From the NCBI GenBank assembly GCA_905221605.1, contig CAJNDS010000591.1:331001-395000 (forward strand): a stretch of 64,000 bases of DNA. Reading direction: 5' to 3'. The notes beneath the pieces are model-generated. The model was not told the DNA's origin, searched no databases, and saw only the letters and a program-made list of their open reading frames with translations. The stretch comes from Symbiodinium natans (taxonomy: Eukaryota; Sar; Dinophyceae; Suessiales; Symbiodiniaceae). Positions 8,961-19,155 of this stretch are shown here, piece after piece. The translations under genes were made by a program, and so were the position numbers. The stretch's first letter is position 1, and every line of letters starts with the position of its first letter.

Positions 8961-10526
8961 GTTGAGGGTTTAGGGTTTAGGGTTGAGGGTTTAGGGTTTT
9001 AAGGCCCCAAAGCCCTAAAACCCAAAACGTTAAACAACTGCAACCCTACAACCTGATTAGCGTTCCATCCTCAAGCGGCTTAGGTGGTCCCGACCATCAT
9101 CTGCAACAGCCCAAGCAAGGGTGGTTGACACTTAGGATTTAGGGTTTAGGGTTTAGGGTTTAGGATTTAGTGTTTCGAGAGGCTCTGAATATGGTCCCTT
9201 ACCCTCGTTAAGCTTTAAAGGGCTCCGAAGCATGGGCCCTCGGGTTGCACAGGGTATACAAGGGTTATTTAGGGGGGTCCCCTCTTCAGAGCCCAGACTA
9301 AGGGACAAAGCAACTACCCTTAGAGAGGCAGAGCATTTCTTTCGTGAGGCTTCGGGGCAAGTAGGGTTTAGAGTTTAGGTTTTAGGGATCCCTAAACTCG
9401 AACTCAAACCCTAAACCCTAAACCCTCACCCTAAGCCTTAAACCCTAAACCCAAAAGGCCTTAGGGTTTACTGTAGGGTGTATGCTCCGGGCCCTAGCAC
9501 CTGAGAGGACCCCCGGGTCCAACAAAAAGGGAGGCCTTGGGGTTGCATGCGCGTGCGCGTGCACGAGGCAGAGCGTAAGTTTAGGGTTTAGGGTTTAGGG
9601 TTTAGGGTTTAGGGTTTAGGGTTTAGGGTTTAGGGAGGTCGGAATAATTTCTAAACAGTATCCCCCTTCGCGCCCCTTGGCCCCTTGAAATTGATACTAT
9701 ATAAACCCCCCCAAAATCCTGTTCTCGTTATGAAGGCCCCTTGGGTTTAGGGTTTAGGGTTTAGGGTTTAGGGCCTAGGGTTTAGGGTCGAATTCTCGAG
9801 GTCAGTCCCTTATGGCCTGGGCCGCCAAGCACGTGGCCCCTTCGACCATGGCGATGTATCCGGTGCCGGGGGGTGTAGAGGGGGGCCCTAACCCTAAACC
9901 CCAAACCTAAACCCTAAACCTCCCTAAACCCAATGGGGTCGGTGGTCCCTTGGCGGGTAGAGAAATCAGAGCTTTGGGCTACATGAAACAAGGTTTATGT
10001 CATTGTTAATTATTGGCGAGTGTATATAAAGTTCCTTGCAAATGTTGAGGTCTTTGATGGTTCCCTGTCGCCGTGTCAACAGTCCCCCCCACCCCCCCTC
10101 CGCCCCCCCATGGATGGTATCCGCCCCCCCCCCCCCCCCCTCCCCCAACCAAAAAAAATAAAAAAACAAAGAAAAACCTGAACCCTAAACCCTCAGGGGG
10201 GGCCGGGGGGGGTGCCATACCATGCGAGGGGGGATTGGGCGACACTGCACCATGTATCAATGTATTGGGGTGTCCTTTCTTGGGGAGACTAAAAGGCATC
10301 TCCTACTGCGCGTAACGGTGGGTTTTTCTCTTGCAAGCTGAGCTGTTTATTCTTGAGAAGGCCCTAGGCCCGAAACCCGAAACCCTAAACCCGAACCTGC
10401 AACCCCTCAACCCTAAACCCTAAACTAAACCCTAAACCCCTAACCCTTAAACTAAACCCTAAACCCTAAACTGTAGCCCGAAACCCTAAACCCTAAACCC
10501 TAAAACCTAAACTTAGAGGACCCGGG
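8961..10526. other. repeat-dominated stretch
   Basis: TTTAGGG tracts at 9580-9636 and 9740-9790, CCCTAAA tracts at 9400-9450 and 10370-10510, an element fragment at 9637-9740 and C/G homopolymers at 10083-10145. Frames through the poly-C region encode only Pro/Gly runs. No gene supported. Confidence 0.6.
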
Positions 10527-10632
10527 TGGCCAGGTGCTACAGCCGGTGGCAAGTGCCGGCCTTTCGTGGATCCTGCGTAGCGCGCCTTTGGCTGAAGCTC
10601 GGGCTTCTGGGCTTTGGGAACCGACAGTCAGT
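10527..10632 (+). CDS. weak possible exon
   Basis: Open frame reading LQPVASAGLSWILRSAPLAE then WEPTVS before a TTTAGGG tract. Frame choice uncertain. Confidence 0.25.
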
Positions 10633-10856
10633 AGGGTTTAGGGTTTAGGGTTTAGGGTTTCGGGCTACAGTTTAGGGTTTGGGGTTTAGGGTTTAGTGTT
10701 TAGGGTTCAGCTGCTTTCAGGAGAGTTTTCATGGCCATGAGGGATGTGGGGCTATCACCCTGTGTTTTGGCAACTGCAGCTGCAAACAAGGACTTTCTGA
10801 GTTGTTCTCGTTTGCAAGAGGCGTGCAAGATCAACCCCTCTTTCCTACCTTCCCTC

Positions 10857-10862
10857 TCTCTG

Positions 10863-10901
<39 letters not shown>

Positions 10902-10965
10902 TTATCTACTTTTCTCTCCCTCTCGCTCTCTCTCTTTCTGTCTCTCGGTCTCTCTGGCCAGATCA
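10857..10965. repeat. (TC)n microsatellite
   Basis: TCTCTC with TTT interruptions, just upstream of the channel gene start. Confidence 0.95.
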
Positions 10966-10999
10966 CTTGTGACACCCGCAGGCCCTTTTTAAATCGAAG

Positions 11000-11481
11000 A
11001 TGGCACGCACCATGGACCCCTCAGTTGCCCAAGCCTTGGAGCAGCTGGCCTCAGTGAAGGAACAGCAGCTGACTTCAGTGCAAAGCATCACCGCGCTGAA
11101 AGCCCAGCACCACGACTGGCAGCAGCATCTTACCGAGCTCCTCGGACGGATCGAAGTTCAGCTGCAGGTCCACGCGCCCCCGGTTCCTGCTGCACCGGAG
11201 AATTCTCCATGGCACATTCAGACTGGAACTGCGCTTGAAGCAAGTCAACCTGCGGAAGCCGGGGCGAAGCCGAAGGCGAAGACCGGAATGGCTGCGCAGG
11301 TGTCCTCTCGAGTCCAGCGCTCATGTGGAGACGTGGAAGAGAACGACGAGGTTGCGGAAGCCGAGGAAAGTCTTTTTGAGAGCAAGTTTGAAGAGACGGA
11401 CGAGGGAGCACCGGAAACCCAGGTAGAGACTCGAGGTCGCGTATCGTCCCGCACGACGCTGGAAGACATCTTCCGCACCAG
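11000..11481 (+). CDS. channel exon 1: N-terminal cytosolic domain
   Basis: ATG at 11000 opens MARTMDPSVAQALEQLASVK, a helical Gln/Leu-rich stretch, then an Ala/Pro linker and an acidic segment. Frame ends at ACCAG before GAAGCTATG; if unspliced a stop follows at 11489. Confidence 0.6.
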
Positions 11482-14400
11482 GAAGCTATGACCTTTTCAG
11501 GAATTGGTTTTTTTGTTTTTGTTTCTATGAAGCCCAAGGGAATTCAGAATCGCAGTTCTATTAAGGTTCTAAGGGGAGCATAGGAAGCTTACTGGCCCAA
11601 AACCCAACTTTTCAACTTTTGGGCTTCTTATAAGGTAGTTTATTCTGAAAGTTTAAACTTTTATTTCCTTGGGTTTTGGGCCCGTAAGGAAGACCGTGCT
11701 CCCGAAAGACAACCAGCCGATCGCCCTGGGCAGCGTCGTCCTGGAAGAAATGGCCGCGACGACTCAAGTGGAGGAACCACCCCTGGGCGATCTTTGGTCT
11801 CGCTTCAAAAGCAACTGGGTTGCTGTTTAGGGTTTAGGGTTTGGGGTTTAGGGTTTAGGGTTTAGGGATTGCTGTTAAGGAACTCCAAACTACCAGTTGC
11901 TTAAGAACCCCCCCCTCCCCAACAGGGACCATTATCTTTTCATCTTGTTTGGGGTTGTTAAGCACATAGTAGAAAAAAGAGTTGCGATGTAGGGGGAAAT
12001 ACGGGGGGTTAGGGATAGGGGTGTCGGGGTGGGGGCAGGGGGGGGGGTAGTAGGGGGGGGTAGTAGGGGTAGGGTAGGGTAGGGGGGGGTAGGGGGGGGA
12101 GGGGTACTAAAATGGGGATGGGTGTCCATGTTTTGGATTTTGGGTTTATGGTGTCTATATTTTGGGCACCTACTGCATCAGCAGCTTAGGCAAGGCTGCA
12201 TACGTGGCCCATTCCAGCTGGTTCGAGCCACTTGGAGTTTATGATGTTTTCTTTCCTGGTTTAGGGTTGAGGAAACCCTAAACCCTGAACCCTGAACCCG
12301 CAACCCTAAACTACCCTAAACCCAACAGGGTTCAGGGCTTCGGGGGGAGGATCCTTCGCAACCGTCGGGGTCGCCCCTTTGCAGGCTTTCAGTCTACCCA
12401 CAGGCCGTTCTGACCTCCTTGGACACAAAGAATCCTTGGGTTTAGGGTTAAGGTATAGGTTTAGGGTTTAGGGTGCAAGCTGGGCTTATAGGGTTTCAAG
12501 CTGATCCACGCCGATTGAGGTTTGCGTCCGGCTTTGTGATCATGGTCAATCTTGCCACGATTGGCGCGGAAGCGGAGCTGTCTTTGGCCCAAGGCGCCGG
12601 CATGGTTCTGCAACGGTTGCTGCGGCTGACCTTCGGCCACTTCCCCAACATAGACACCCCAACCCCTAATCAATGGACTTCATGCGACATGCTCTGTTAT
12701 AGGGCCTCTATGCCTAATTTTCCCTTAGTGTGTATTCCGTGTTGGGGAAGGGGGGGGATTGGGGAGGGGTGATGTAGGATTTAGCAACCCTCCACCTTAT
12801 AAGGATAATAGCAACCCTCAACCTTATAAGGATGATAGCAACCCTCAACCTTTTCAGGATAATAGCAACCCTCAACCTTATAAGGATAATAGCAACCCTC
12901 AACCTTATAAACCCTCAACCCTACCACAGCCAGAACCTAAAACAAGGTCGCTGCGCCCTCGCAACCACCTCAAAGGGCACTTTTCCCAAAAAATATAGGG
13001 TACCTAAAGCTGGCGTCCGCAGTATGAAGGAATCCTACTCTCTGGAATCTGTTTTTGGGGGTGTCCTATTTCGTAACCCTAAACCCTAAACCCTAAACCC
13101 TAAACCCCAAGTTGTTCATACCAGCAGGTGTGGAGTTTGGTCGAGACTCCTGGCCTTACCTTGTGGAGCCTGGGTCTTGGAGTACCATGCGTTAATACTT
13201 TTTTTGGTTCTGGGTTCCTATTATAGCTACTTATACCTAAAAGTATATGCTTTTTTTCAGGGTCATAAACCTAAACCCTAAACCCTAAACCCTAAACCCT
13301 AAACCCTAAACCCTAAACCCCCAGGCCTGGTCTACTCCAAAGCTAAGGAACGCGTTTTCTTAGCCATCTACTTGGTGGAGGCCGTTGTGCGAGGAGTGGG
13401 GATCGGCGCCTAAGCTCCATGAGCAGGGTTTCAGGGTTTAGGGTTTAGGGTTTAGGGGGTTCAGGGTTTTCCAGGGTTTTGGGTTTAGGCCAAGTTTAGG
13501 GTTTCGGCTTTGGGGTGTAGGGGGCTTAGGGGGGGTTGGGGGGCTTTAGAGGGTTTAGGTTCAGGTTGGGATGTTCTTCCTTATGCGAACGGTCCTTAAT
13601 AGGGAGGGGGTGCGGGGGGGGGGGGCCAATCCCTGCATGTCAGGTTGGCCAGTATTGAAGGACGGCTGGTTCCTGATGGATGTGCCTAGCTGCATTGCCA
13701 GGGTTTAGGATGTATGCCCTACAGGCTTTTCCGAGTCTGCAACAGCGTGCCCGCACGCAAACAGCGCGGGACACCATGGCAGAACGTGAGATCACGAGAG
13801 AGAGGGAGGAGGCGAGAGAGAGCGAGAGAGGGAGAGAGAGAGCGAGAGAGCGCAATCCTTCATCAGGCCAGTGGAGGTTTAGTGGAGTCGCCCTTTGAAG
13901 CCCTAAATTAAAATGGTAGTTGTGCAAAAGAAACCCCTGTCCTGACAATAACCAGAAAGTAGGTTCTGTTCAAGGCCCCCCTGTTCAGAGCCTCTTATCC
14001 CATGCCCCGTCCCTTTAGCAAAGGGCCTTGAATGGAAACCCCAAACAGGGAACCCAAGAATGCAGTAGAATAATTTAAGAATATACCTACCAGGGTCCTT
14101 GTTCCCTATATACATATCCTGCTCTATTCTTGAGGTTCCCTGTTTGGGTTCCCATTAGGAACCCTAAACCCTAAACCCTAAACCCTAAAAATCCCTCGAA
14201 GCCCGAAGCCCTTGTCCGAGGCAGGCCTTGTCTGCGTCGGGTTGTTGGCCCTGCTGGTGGTTCCTCACCGAGCCATTTGGGAAGCCGTTTACTAGATAAG
14301 GATTAGGGTTTAGTGTTTAGGGTTTAGGGTATATATATATACATAGATATATGTATATGTAGGGTTTGTGTACGGGAATAAGTCTAAGGGTCCCTTCTAG

Positions 14401-17400
14401 GGGTCCCTCCTTTCACGCCTTAAGGTGTAGGGTTGAAGGTGAACCGTTTAACCCCCCAAGGTTCTCGGTATTACGGTCCGTTTGGGATTCCGGAGCGTAG
14501 TTAGTACGTAGATGCATTAGGGGTGCCCCCCCAAAAGGCCCATCATGTGAGGCCTTCCCCCATAACATGAAAGCTGCAACCAGTTTTTTTCATGGCTCTG
14601 TAACTTCAACCCCTAAACCCCAAACCCTAAACCCAACCAGTATGCCGGGGAGAAACGTACCCTGGGTGTCACCTGACGAGAGACCTACCAACCTATGCCT
14701 TGCCGGCCTTGTGCGAGTGTGAGAGTCGAAACCCTAAACCCTAGACCCTAAACCCTATACTCTAAACCCTAATTCCGAACCCTCTGCGGTGAAAGCTGGG
14801 GAAGACAGGTGCCCAGCTTCGGGGCAACCGAGCTGGAAGGTGTGGAAAAGCTCCTGATCGTGCGAGGCCTTCGCTTGCTGAGGCTGCTCCGGGCATTGAG
14901 GATGGTAAGACGCTGTGCTGAGACAGAGTGTTTTTCTGGATCCATTTTGTGTTTGTTGACCCTAGCCCTAACCCTAAACCCTCAACCCAGGGTGAGGAGG
15001 CTTCGGGGATTCCCAGCCTAAGCCCGAGTCGGATCTTCACAGGGCGTTGCCTCGGGGCAGTTGGAGAATGGCTTCGGGACTTTTTGTGACCGTGTTTGGC
15101 ACGGGCTGAGGCCATTTCAAGATCATGTGGCGCCTGGTTCACGGCCTTCTCACATCTGCAGAAACCATTCTGGCGGTCACCATGCTCCTGTTGGTCCTCA
15201 TTTTTGTCTTCGCATGCGTGGCGGTGGAGGTCATTGCAAAGGACAAGGAGCTTGCAAAGCATGATGAGCTCACTGAGTTCGTTATTGACGAGTACTTCAG
15301 CAGCCTGCACGTGACAGTCATGACGCTGATGCAGTTTGTGACGATGGACTCACTGGCCACCATCTACTTTCCGCTTATTTTGGCACGCCCAAGTTTGCTC
15401 TTCTTCTTCCTGCCGATGCTGATTTTCATTTCGATTGGCCTTATGAACTTGGCCGCGGGGTGGAACAAGCAACCGTTTCATATTTACCCCATATCAGATC
15501 CGGCTGACGACATATAGAGTTCCGAATAAGTAGCTCTTGTGTCAGCAATATCCCTACAACAGCCACCCTAAACCCTAAACCCTAAACCCTAAACAGTGGC
15601 GCAAGCCCACACAACCTGCTGGGGATGGGGAGAGCTTCACAGTTCCTTAGGCTCCCCTAAGCTCCTAAGCCCTAAGCTCTAAACCCTACCGGTTTAGGGT
15701 TTAGGGTTTAGGGTTTAGGGTTTAGGGTTTAGGGTTTAGGGTTTAGGGTTTAGGGTTTAGGGTTTAGGGTTTAGGGTTTAGGGCCCGAAGCCCTAAACCA
15801 TGAACCCTAGTTGGAAGCTCTTCTGGCTGATTCTTAGTAGGGGAGGGAATGAGGTACCCTGAATACCTTAAAAGGTGCCTTTCTAGGGCCCTAGTTCCCT
15901 AAGAGCCAGGGAGTCTTTGGACTTAGCAAGTCTACGTAGCATCCCCTAGAAATCCCCAGAACCGACCTCTACTCACCCCCACTGGAGTTGGCTTCCAAGT
16001 AAATCTTGTGTTCTGAAACCCCTAAACCCCTAACGCCTAAACCCTAAACCCTAAACAAGCCCGAGGTCACCGCAGCCTTGGTCGAGAATGCCATGAAGCA
16101 CCAAGTGCAGGTGGAGGAGGAGCACAAGATTGCGCTGAAGGCACGCGAGCCCTACATCCACAGGGTTTAGGGTTTAGGGTTTAGGGTTTAGGGTTTAGGG
16201 TTTAGGGTTTAGGGTTTAGGGGTGCTCATGCCCCCTAAAGGCGGCATGGACACCCGCAAGGCCCTACAAGCCATGGTGCAGAAGTTCTGATATGTGTTAT
16301 AAAGGCCGGTGGCCTCTTCATCTGCTACCCTTATGCCTTAGTATAGCCCCTAGATACCCCCCAATAAGAACCCCCTACAAAACAGAAACCCTACTTAAAG
16401 AGACCACCAAGCAATATAAGATATGTGGGTAGTTCTCTACATCAGGTTCCCTTTTGAATCCTCCATTTTTTCTCTAAATAGTACGGCACCTTATAAGCAG
16501 GGCCCCCCCCCCCCCCCCCCCCCGAAAAGGGAGCCTAAGGCAGGACACCGGGAGTCCCCTGAACCCTAAACCCTAAACCCTAAACCCTAAACCCTAAACC
16601 CTAAACCGGGACTCCTCCGGCTTCCCTCTTTCGGCCCTTTCTCGTTGGTCTCACGACTTGCAGAGGTGCCTGACGCAGTCTTGAAAGCCCCATTGCACCC
16701 CTAAGCCCTAAACCCTAAACCCTAAACCCTAAACCCTAAACCCTAAACCCTAAACCCTAAACCCTAAACCCTAAACCCTAAACCCTAAACCTTCCGTTCA
16801 TGGGTAAATTTTAAATCAAAATGCTCGCGATGTTCCCCCTTATGCTAGCAGTCCTTACCAGGGATTCTATAGTACCCTCCATGAGAATCCCGATTAAGGA
16901 CTGCTTGTATAGGGGGGGCATCCCAAGCTAAAAACCTAAACCCTAAACCCTAAACCCCAAACCCCCCTTTGCCCTCAGAAACCCAAACCCCAAACCCCAC
17001 ACCCCAAACCCTAAACCCTAAACCCTAAACCCTAAACCCTAAACCCCCCTTTTCAGAAACCCTTGGCGGAATCGCGAGGCAAAAGTTCGCGAGGCCTTGC
17101 CGGCGATCGTGAAGATCTTTGAGCAGCTCGACCAGGACAAGAGCGGCAACATTACACAGGAGGAGCTCCGAGGCCTCTCTTGGGATCCTTTTTTTTGTTT
17201 CGTGCTTATCGGGTAGGGTTTCGGGTTTAGGGTTTAGGGTTTAGGGCTTAGGGGTCTATAGGGGTTTAGGGTTTAGGGCTCCTGTTCTTGTTTTTAGGTC
17301 CTCACTAGGGGGGGATTTTTGATCTCGGTATACGGGCTTATAGGGGGGCGGAGGACACCCTAAACCCTTTTGATCTCGGAGTGGCCTAGGCTTCGGCATG

Positions 17401-17771
17401 TGCCTGTCGACGTGCTGCCGCCCAAAGTGTTGTCAGCGGTGTGTGCTGATACTTGGTAGCCTGGTGGTGCCCGTTTCTGCCTTTTGGTTCTAGGTTCCCT
17501 TCTAAAGCAACCAACCCCAAAAAGGGTATCATGATTGTAGTATGGTTGCTGGGCTACCAAGGATAGCTGGGAAGAGCTTTTTGAGTACTTGGACGTGGAT
17601 GGAACGGGCACGCTGAGCCAGACTGAGTTTGTTGAAGGCTTGCTGAACCTTTGTCTTTTGGACATGCCGATCGCGACGGTCCAGACCCTCAAGCTGCTTC
17701 AAATCATTCGCAACAGCATCACCCATATTGATGACAGCCTTTTGCAGATCAAGTCGATGGGCACCCGCTGA
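11000..17771 (+). CDS. voltage-gated cation channel with C-terminal EF-hands, many exons
   Basis: Recognised from parts in the right order on one strand: N-terminal helical exon (11000-11481), 11689-11824, possible exon 12178-12259, S1 exon (about 12481-12600), S2 exon (13325 to about 13395), S4 exon (14809-14904), S5-pore-S6 exon (about 15119-15451), post-S6 helix (16066-16164), then EF-hand exons (17057-17172, 17390-17447, 17562-17771). Such single-domain or repeated channels conduct Na+ or Ca2+ across the plasma or organelle membrane and are common in dinoflagellates. No clear S3 exon was found between 13400 and 14800. Introns show GT, GC and GA donors and are filled with telomeric 7-mers and TIR elements. 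Some exon joins could not be phased, so the gene may be damaged or boundaries may be off. Confidence 0.7.
11482..11688 (+). other. channel intron 1, GA-AG
   Basis: GAAG lies at the donor and again at 11689. Removal joins RTR to KTVLPKDNQPIALGS in phase. The 3' part is the 101-base MITE at 11588-11688. Confidence 0.6.
11588..11688. mobile_element. 101-base MITE, CTTACTGGCC family, copy 1
   Basis: Perfect-looking inverted ends CTTACTGGCCCAAAACCCAA and its complement (one mismatch), flanked by GAAG on both sides. Differs from the copy at 19757-19857 by one base. Its terminal GTAAG forms the 3' splice site of the channel intron. Confidence 0.9.
11689..11824 (+). CDS. channel exon 2
   Basis: Reads VVLEEMAATTQVEEPPLGDL then WSRFKSNWVA, cytosolic before S1. 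Its end abuts GTTTAGGG, so the telomeric tract supplies the donor. Confidence 0.55.
11825..12177. other. channel intron sequence
   Basis: A TTTAGGG tract (11826-11870), a TTGCTTAAG-family element with C/G runs (11895-12110). Pro-rich frames here are homopolymer artefacts. Confidence 0.6.
12178..12259 (+). CDS. possible channel exon before S1
   Basis: Reads SSLGKAAYVAHSSWFEPLGV then YDVFFP, ending at CCTG|GTTTAGG. Position and strand fit the channel, but the sequence is not diagnostic. Confidence 0.35.
12481..12600 (+). CDS. channel exon with S1 segment
   Basis: RLRFASGFVIMVNLATIGAE is a hydrophobic helix with the Asn and Glu typical of S1 in this channel family, preceded by basic residues. 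The frame runs on to about 12770 but the donor is probably near 12600. Confidence 0.5.
12785..12912 (+). repeat. 27-base minisatellite, five copies
   Basis: Unit GATAATAGCAACCCTCAACC plus TTATAAG; open in one frame as (DNSNPQPYK)n. Lies in a channel intron, so probably not translated. Confidence 0.85.
13325..13395 (+). CDS. channel exon with S2 segment
   Basis: After CCCCCAG|GC the frame reads KERVFLAIYLVEAVVRGVGI, matching the S2 pattern (phenylalanine, leucine, acidic residue, arginine). Eight CCCTAAA copies precede it. Confidence 0.6.
14809..14904 (+). CDS. channel exon with S4 voltage sensor
   Basis: Between GACAG|GTGCCC and ATG|GTAAGA. Reads LLIVRGLRLLRLLRALRM, arginines every third residue as in S4 voltage sensors. 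32 codons exactly. Confidence 0.85.
15119..15451 (+). CDS. channel exon with S5, pore loop and S6
   Basis: IMWRLVHGLLTSAETILAV leads into a hydrophobic S5, then a pore segment with SSLHVTVMTLMQFVTMDS and S6 FFFLPMLIFISIGLMNL. The donor GCCGCGG after ATGAACTTG gives a GC-AG intron to 16066. If unspliced a stop follows at 15515. Confidence 0.85.
15689..15783 (+). repeat. TTTAGGG tract (about 13 copies)
   Basis: Perfect array within a channel intron. Confidence 0.95.
16066..16164 (+). CDS. channel exon after S6
   Basis: Acceptor CCGAG|GTCACC. Reads VTAALVENAMKHQVQVEEEH, the usual amphipathic helix after GLMNL in this family. Ends CACAGG, and the intron starts with GTTTAGGG. Confidence 0.75.
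16165..16219 (+). repeat. telomeric tract acting as a candidate intron
   Basis: Pure TTTAGGG sequence from a GT donor (CACAGG|GTTTAG) to a TTTAG|GG acceptor. The downstream stretch 16220-16289 is open in one frame (KGGMDTRKALQAMVQKF), reached in phase from the acceptor one repeat upstream. Confidence 0.55.
16697..16791 (-). repeat. CCCTAAA tract (about 13 copies)
   Basis: Near-perfect array inside a channel intron. Confidence 0.95.
16828..16924. mobile_element. MITE, GATGTTCCCCCTTAT family
   Basis: Arms GATGTTCCCCCTTATGCTAG and an inverse right arm around AGTCCTTA...TAAGGACTG. Other copies at 20706-20806, 43351-43434 and 45230-45325. Confidence 0.7.
16930..17047 (-). repeat. mixed CCCTAAA / CCCCAAA tract
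   Basis: Two blocks separated by CTTTGCCCTCAG, with CCCCAAA variants clustered in the first. Confidence 0.85.
17057..17172 (+). CDS. channel exon with EF-hand 1
   Basis: FEQLDQDKSGNITQEELRG carries a full 12-residue Ca2+ loop (D-Q-D-K-S-G-N-I-T-Q-E-E). Suggests Ca2+ modulation of the channel. Confidence 0.8.
17390..17447 (+). CDS. channel exon between EF-hands
   Basis: Reads RHVPVDVLPPKVLSAVCA and joins in phase to the next exon. The upstream acceptor (CCTAG|GCTTC) is uncertain. Confidence 0.5.
17448..17561 (+). mobile_element. family A introner in the channel gene
   Basis: 114 bases with ends CTTGGTAGCCTGGTGG and GGGCTACCAAG, flanked by GATA on both sides. GA-AG removal joins CA to DSWEELFEYLDVDG. 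Confidence 0.9.
17562..17771 (+). CDS. channel last exon with EF-hand 2
   Basis: SWEELFEYLDVDGTGTLSQT contains a second complete EF loop (D-V-D-G-T-G-T-L-S-Q-T-E), then a helical tail ending in TGA at 17769-17771. Confidence 0.8.
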   Translation, partial: DSWEELFEYLDVDGTGTLSQTEFVEGLLNLCLLDMPIATVQTLKLLQIIRNSITHIDDSLLQIKSMGTR

Positions 17772-18014
17772 CGGTCGAACTGACAGCGGCGCCGTCTGTC
17801 GCAACAGTTCCCAGTCTGTCTTTCCTCCGCAGCCGAAGAAGAAAGATTTTTCAACAGGACTGTGGGAGAGGATTCTGGGGTACTGTGCATTTGCACCCAA
17901 AAGGGCAAAGAAGACCCTGAACAGCGCATGGGATTGTAGGGTTTAGGGTATAGGGTTTGAGCAAACCCTAAACCCAAAACCCTAAACCCAAAACCTCAAG
18001 AGCCAAACAGGTGT

Positions 18015-18135
18015 GAAGCAGTCCGATGGGCCCCTATAGCCCCATGCGCCATGAGAGCCTCGGCAGGCTCTGCCGAAGCCTTCCCTCTTTCTGAAGACAC
18101 TGGCAAGGGATGCCTGTCGCACCTACAAGGCTTAA
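18015..18135 (+). CDS. possible exon, unknown protein
   Basis: Unique GC-rich island reading EAVRWAPIAPCAMRASAGSA then EDTGKGCLSHLQG. Flanked by telomeric 7-mers. Confidence 0.35.
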
Positions 18136-18184
18136 GGTAGGGTTTAGGTGCTTAGGGTTTAGGTGTTTAGGGTTTAGGGCTTAG

Positions 18185-18334
18185 CCTTCGATCTTACCAT
18201 CTGGCTGTCTTCTTATCAAGCGCGGGTCATCCGTAACGAACCAGGGCAGGCCCCAAAAAGGGGTCCAGAGAGAGACTTTTCCGAGCCACTGCGCGACCTC
18301 ACTGAAAAGACACCTACCTGCAAATCATGTGAGG
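18185..18334 (+). CDS. probable exon, unknown protein
   Basis: From CTTAG|CC to GAGG|GTTTAG, open throughout: RGPERDFSEPLRDLTEKTPT. Both splice-like ends fall in telomeric sequence. Family unknown. Confidence 0.5.
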
Positions 18335-18534
18335 GTTTAGGGTTTAGGGTATTTAGGGTTTAGGTTTGTTGCACAAGGGTTTAGGGTTGATGGCAAGAAA
18401 GCCTTTCGCCCCAAACCCCCGCTTGAAGGTTCACTGGTAGCTATACGTGGGCTGACAAGGTAAGTCTTACTACATCTCGTAATTAACCCTTGTTTAGGGT
18501 ACTTGCAGCCCTACTTATGTAGGACCCAGAGTCG

Positions 18535-18605
18535 GCCTTTATTCCCTTTTTTTGGGGGTGTTAGGTTCCTTTGGAAGCCCCCTTTACACAAAAAAGGGGT
18601 ACCCT
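18535..18605. mobile_element. diverged family A-like element
   Basis: Shares the core CCCTTTTTTTGGGGG..TTAGGTTCC..AAAAGGGGTACCC with family A introners, without clear ends. Confidence 0.4.
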
Positions 18606-18658
18606 TTTTCTTCGTTGCTCTTCGGTCTAGTTCGCCGAAGCCCTAAACCCTAAACCCT

Positions 18659-18808
18659 AGAGCCCTTCAGTGGCTACCTCCTGGGGCTAGTGATACCGGT
18701 CCGTGAACCTTCAAGCAAACGAGCCCGGGAAATCTGGCAACCTCCTCCTCTCGCTGAGGCTTTCCCTCCGCTGCGAGATGTCCTGGTGCCTGGACCTCTG
18801 GCCAAGGG
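18659..18808 (+). CDS. probable exon, unknown protein
   Basis: Follows CCCTAG and ends AAGG|GTGGGTAC. Reads REPSSKRAREIWQPPPLAEA, Pro-rich. May continue the gene of 18185-18334. Confidence 0.5.
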
Positions 18809-19054
18809 TGGGTACTAGGAACCCTGAACCCTAAACCCTAAACCCTGAACCCCCAAACCCCCCAAAAAAAGGTTCCGGGGCTCTCGGGCCCGCGTAGCTC
18901 CGTATACAGTTTAGGAGTCTAGCGGGTCTCACAGGGCCGGGAACTGGGAACTGGAAGTGTTTATGGCCTCTGAGGGTTGGTTCTAAGGCGCTCTTGCGCC
19001 TTGGCATATAGGGCTTTAGCCCTACGATCCTGACCCCAACTCTAGCAACCTGCG

Positions 19055-19155
19055 TATGGGTTTAGGCTTTAGGCTTTAGGCTTTAGGCTTTAGGCTTTAG
19101 GCTTTAGGCTTCAGGCTTCAGGCTTTAGGCTTTAGGCTTTAGGCTTTAGGCTTTA
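19055..19155 (+). repeat. variant array (TTTAGGC)n, about 14 copies
   Basis: Homogeneous in a variant 7-mer where the last G is C, with two TTCAGGC copies side by side. Local amplification of a mutant telomere-like unit. Confidence 0.95.

Noticed and set aside
12759-12998. Repetitive protein (DNSNPQPYK)n
   Set aside because: A 27-base minisatellite within a channel intron; no splice-consistent frame connects it to the channel.
16220-16289. Prolyl isomerase or other named tail from KGGMDTRKALQAMVQKF
   Set aside because: Too short and phase depends on which telomeric acceptor is used; left as a candidate channel exon only.
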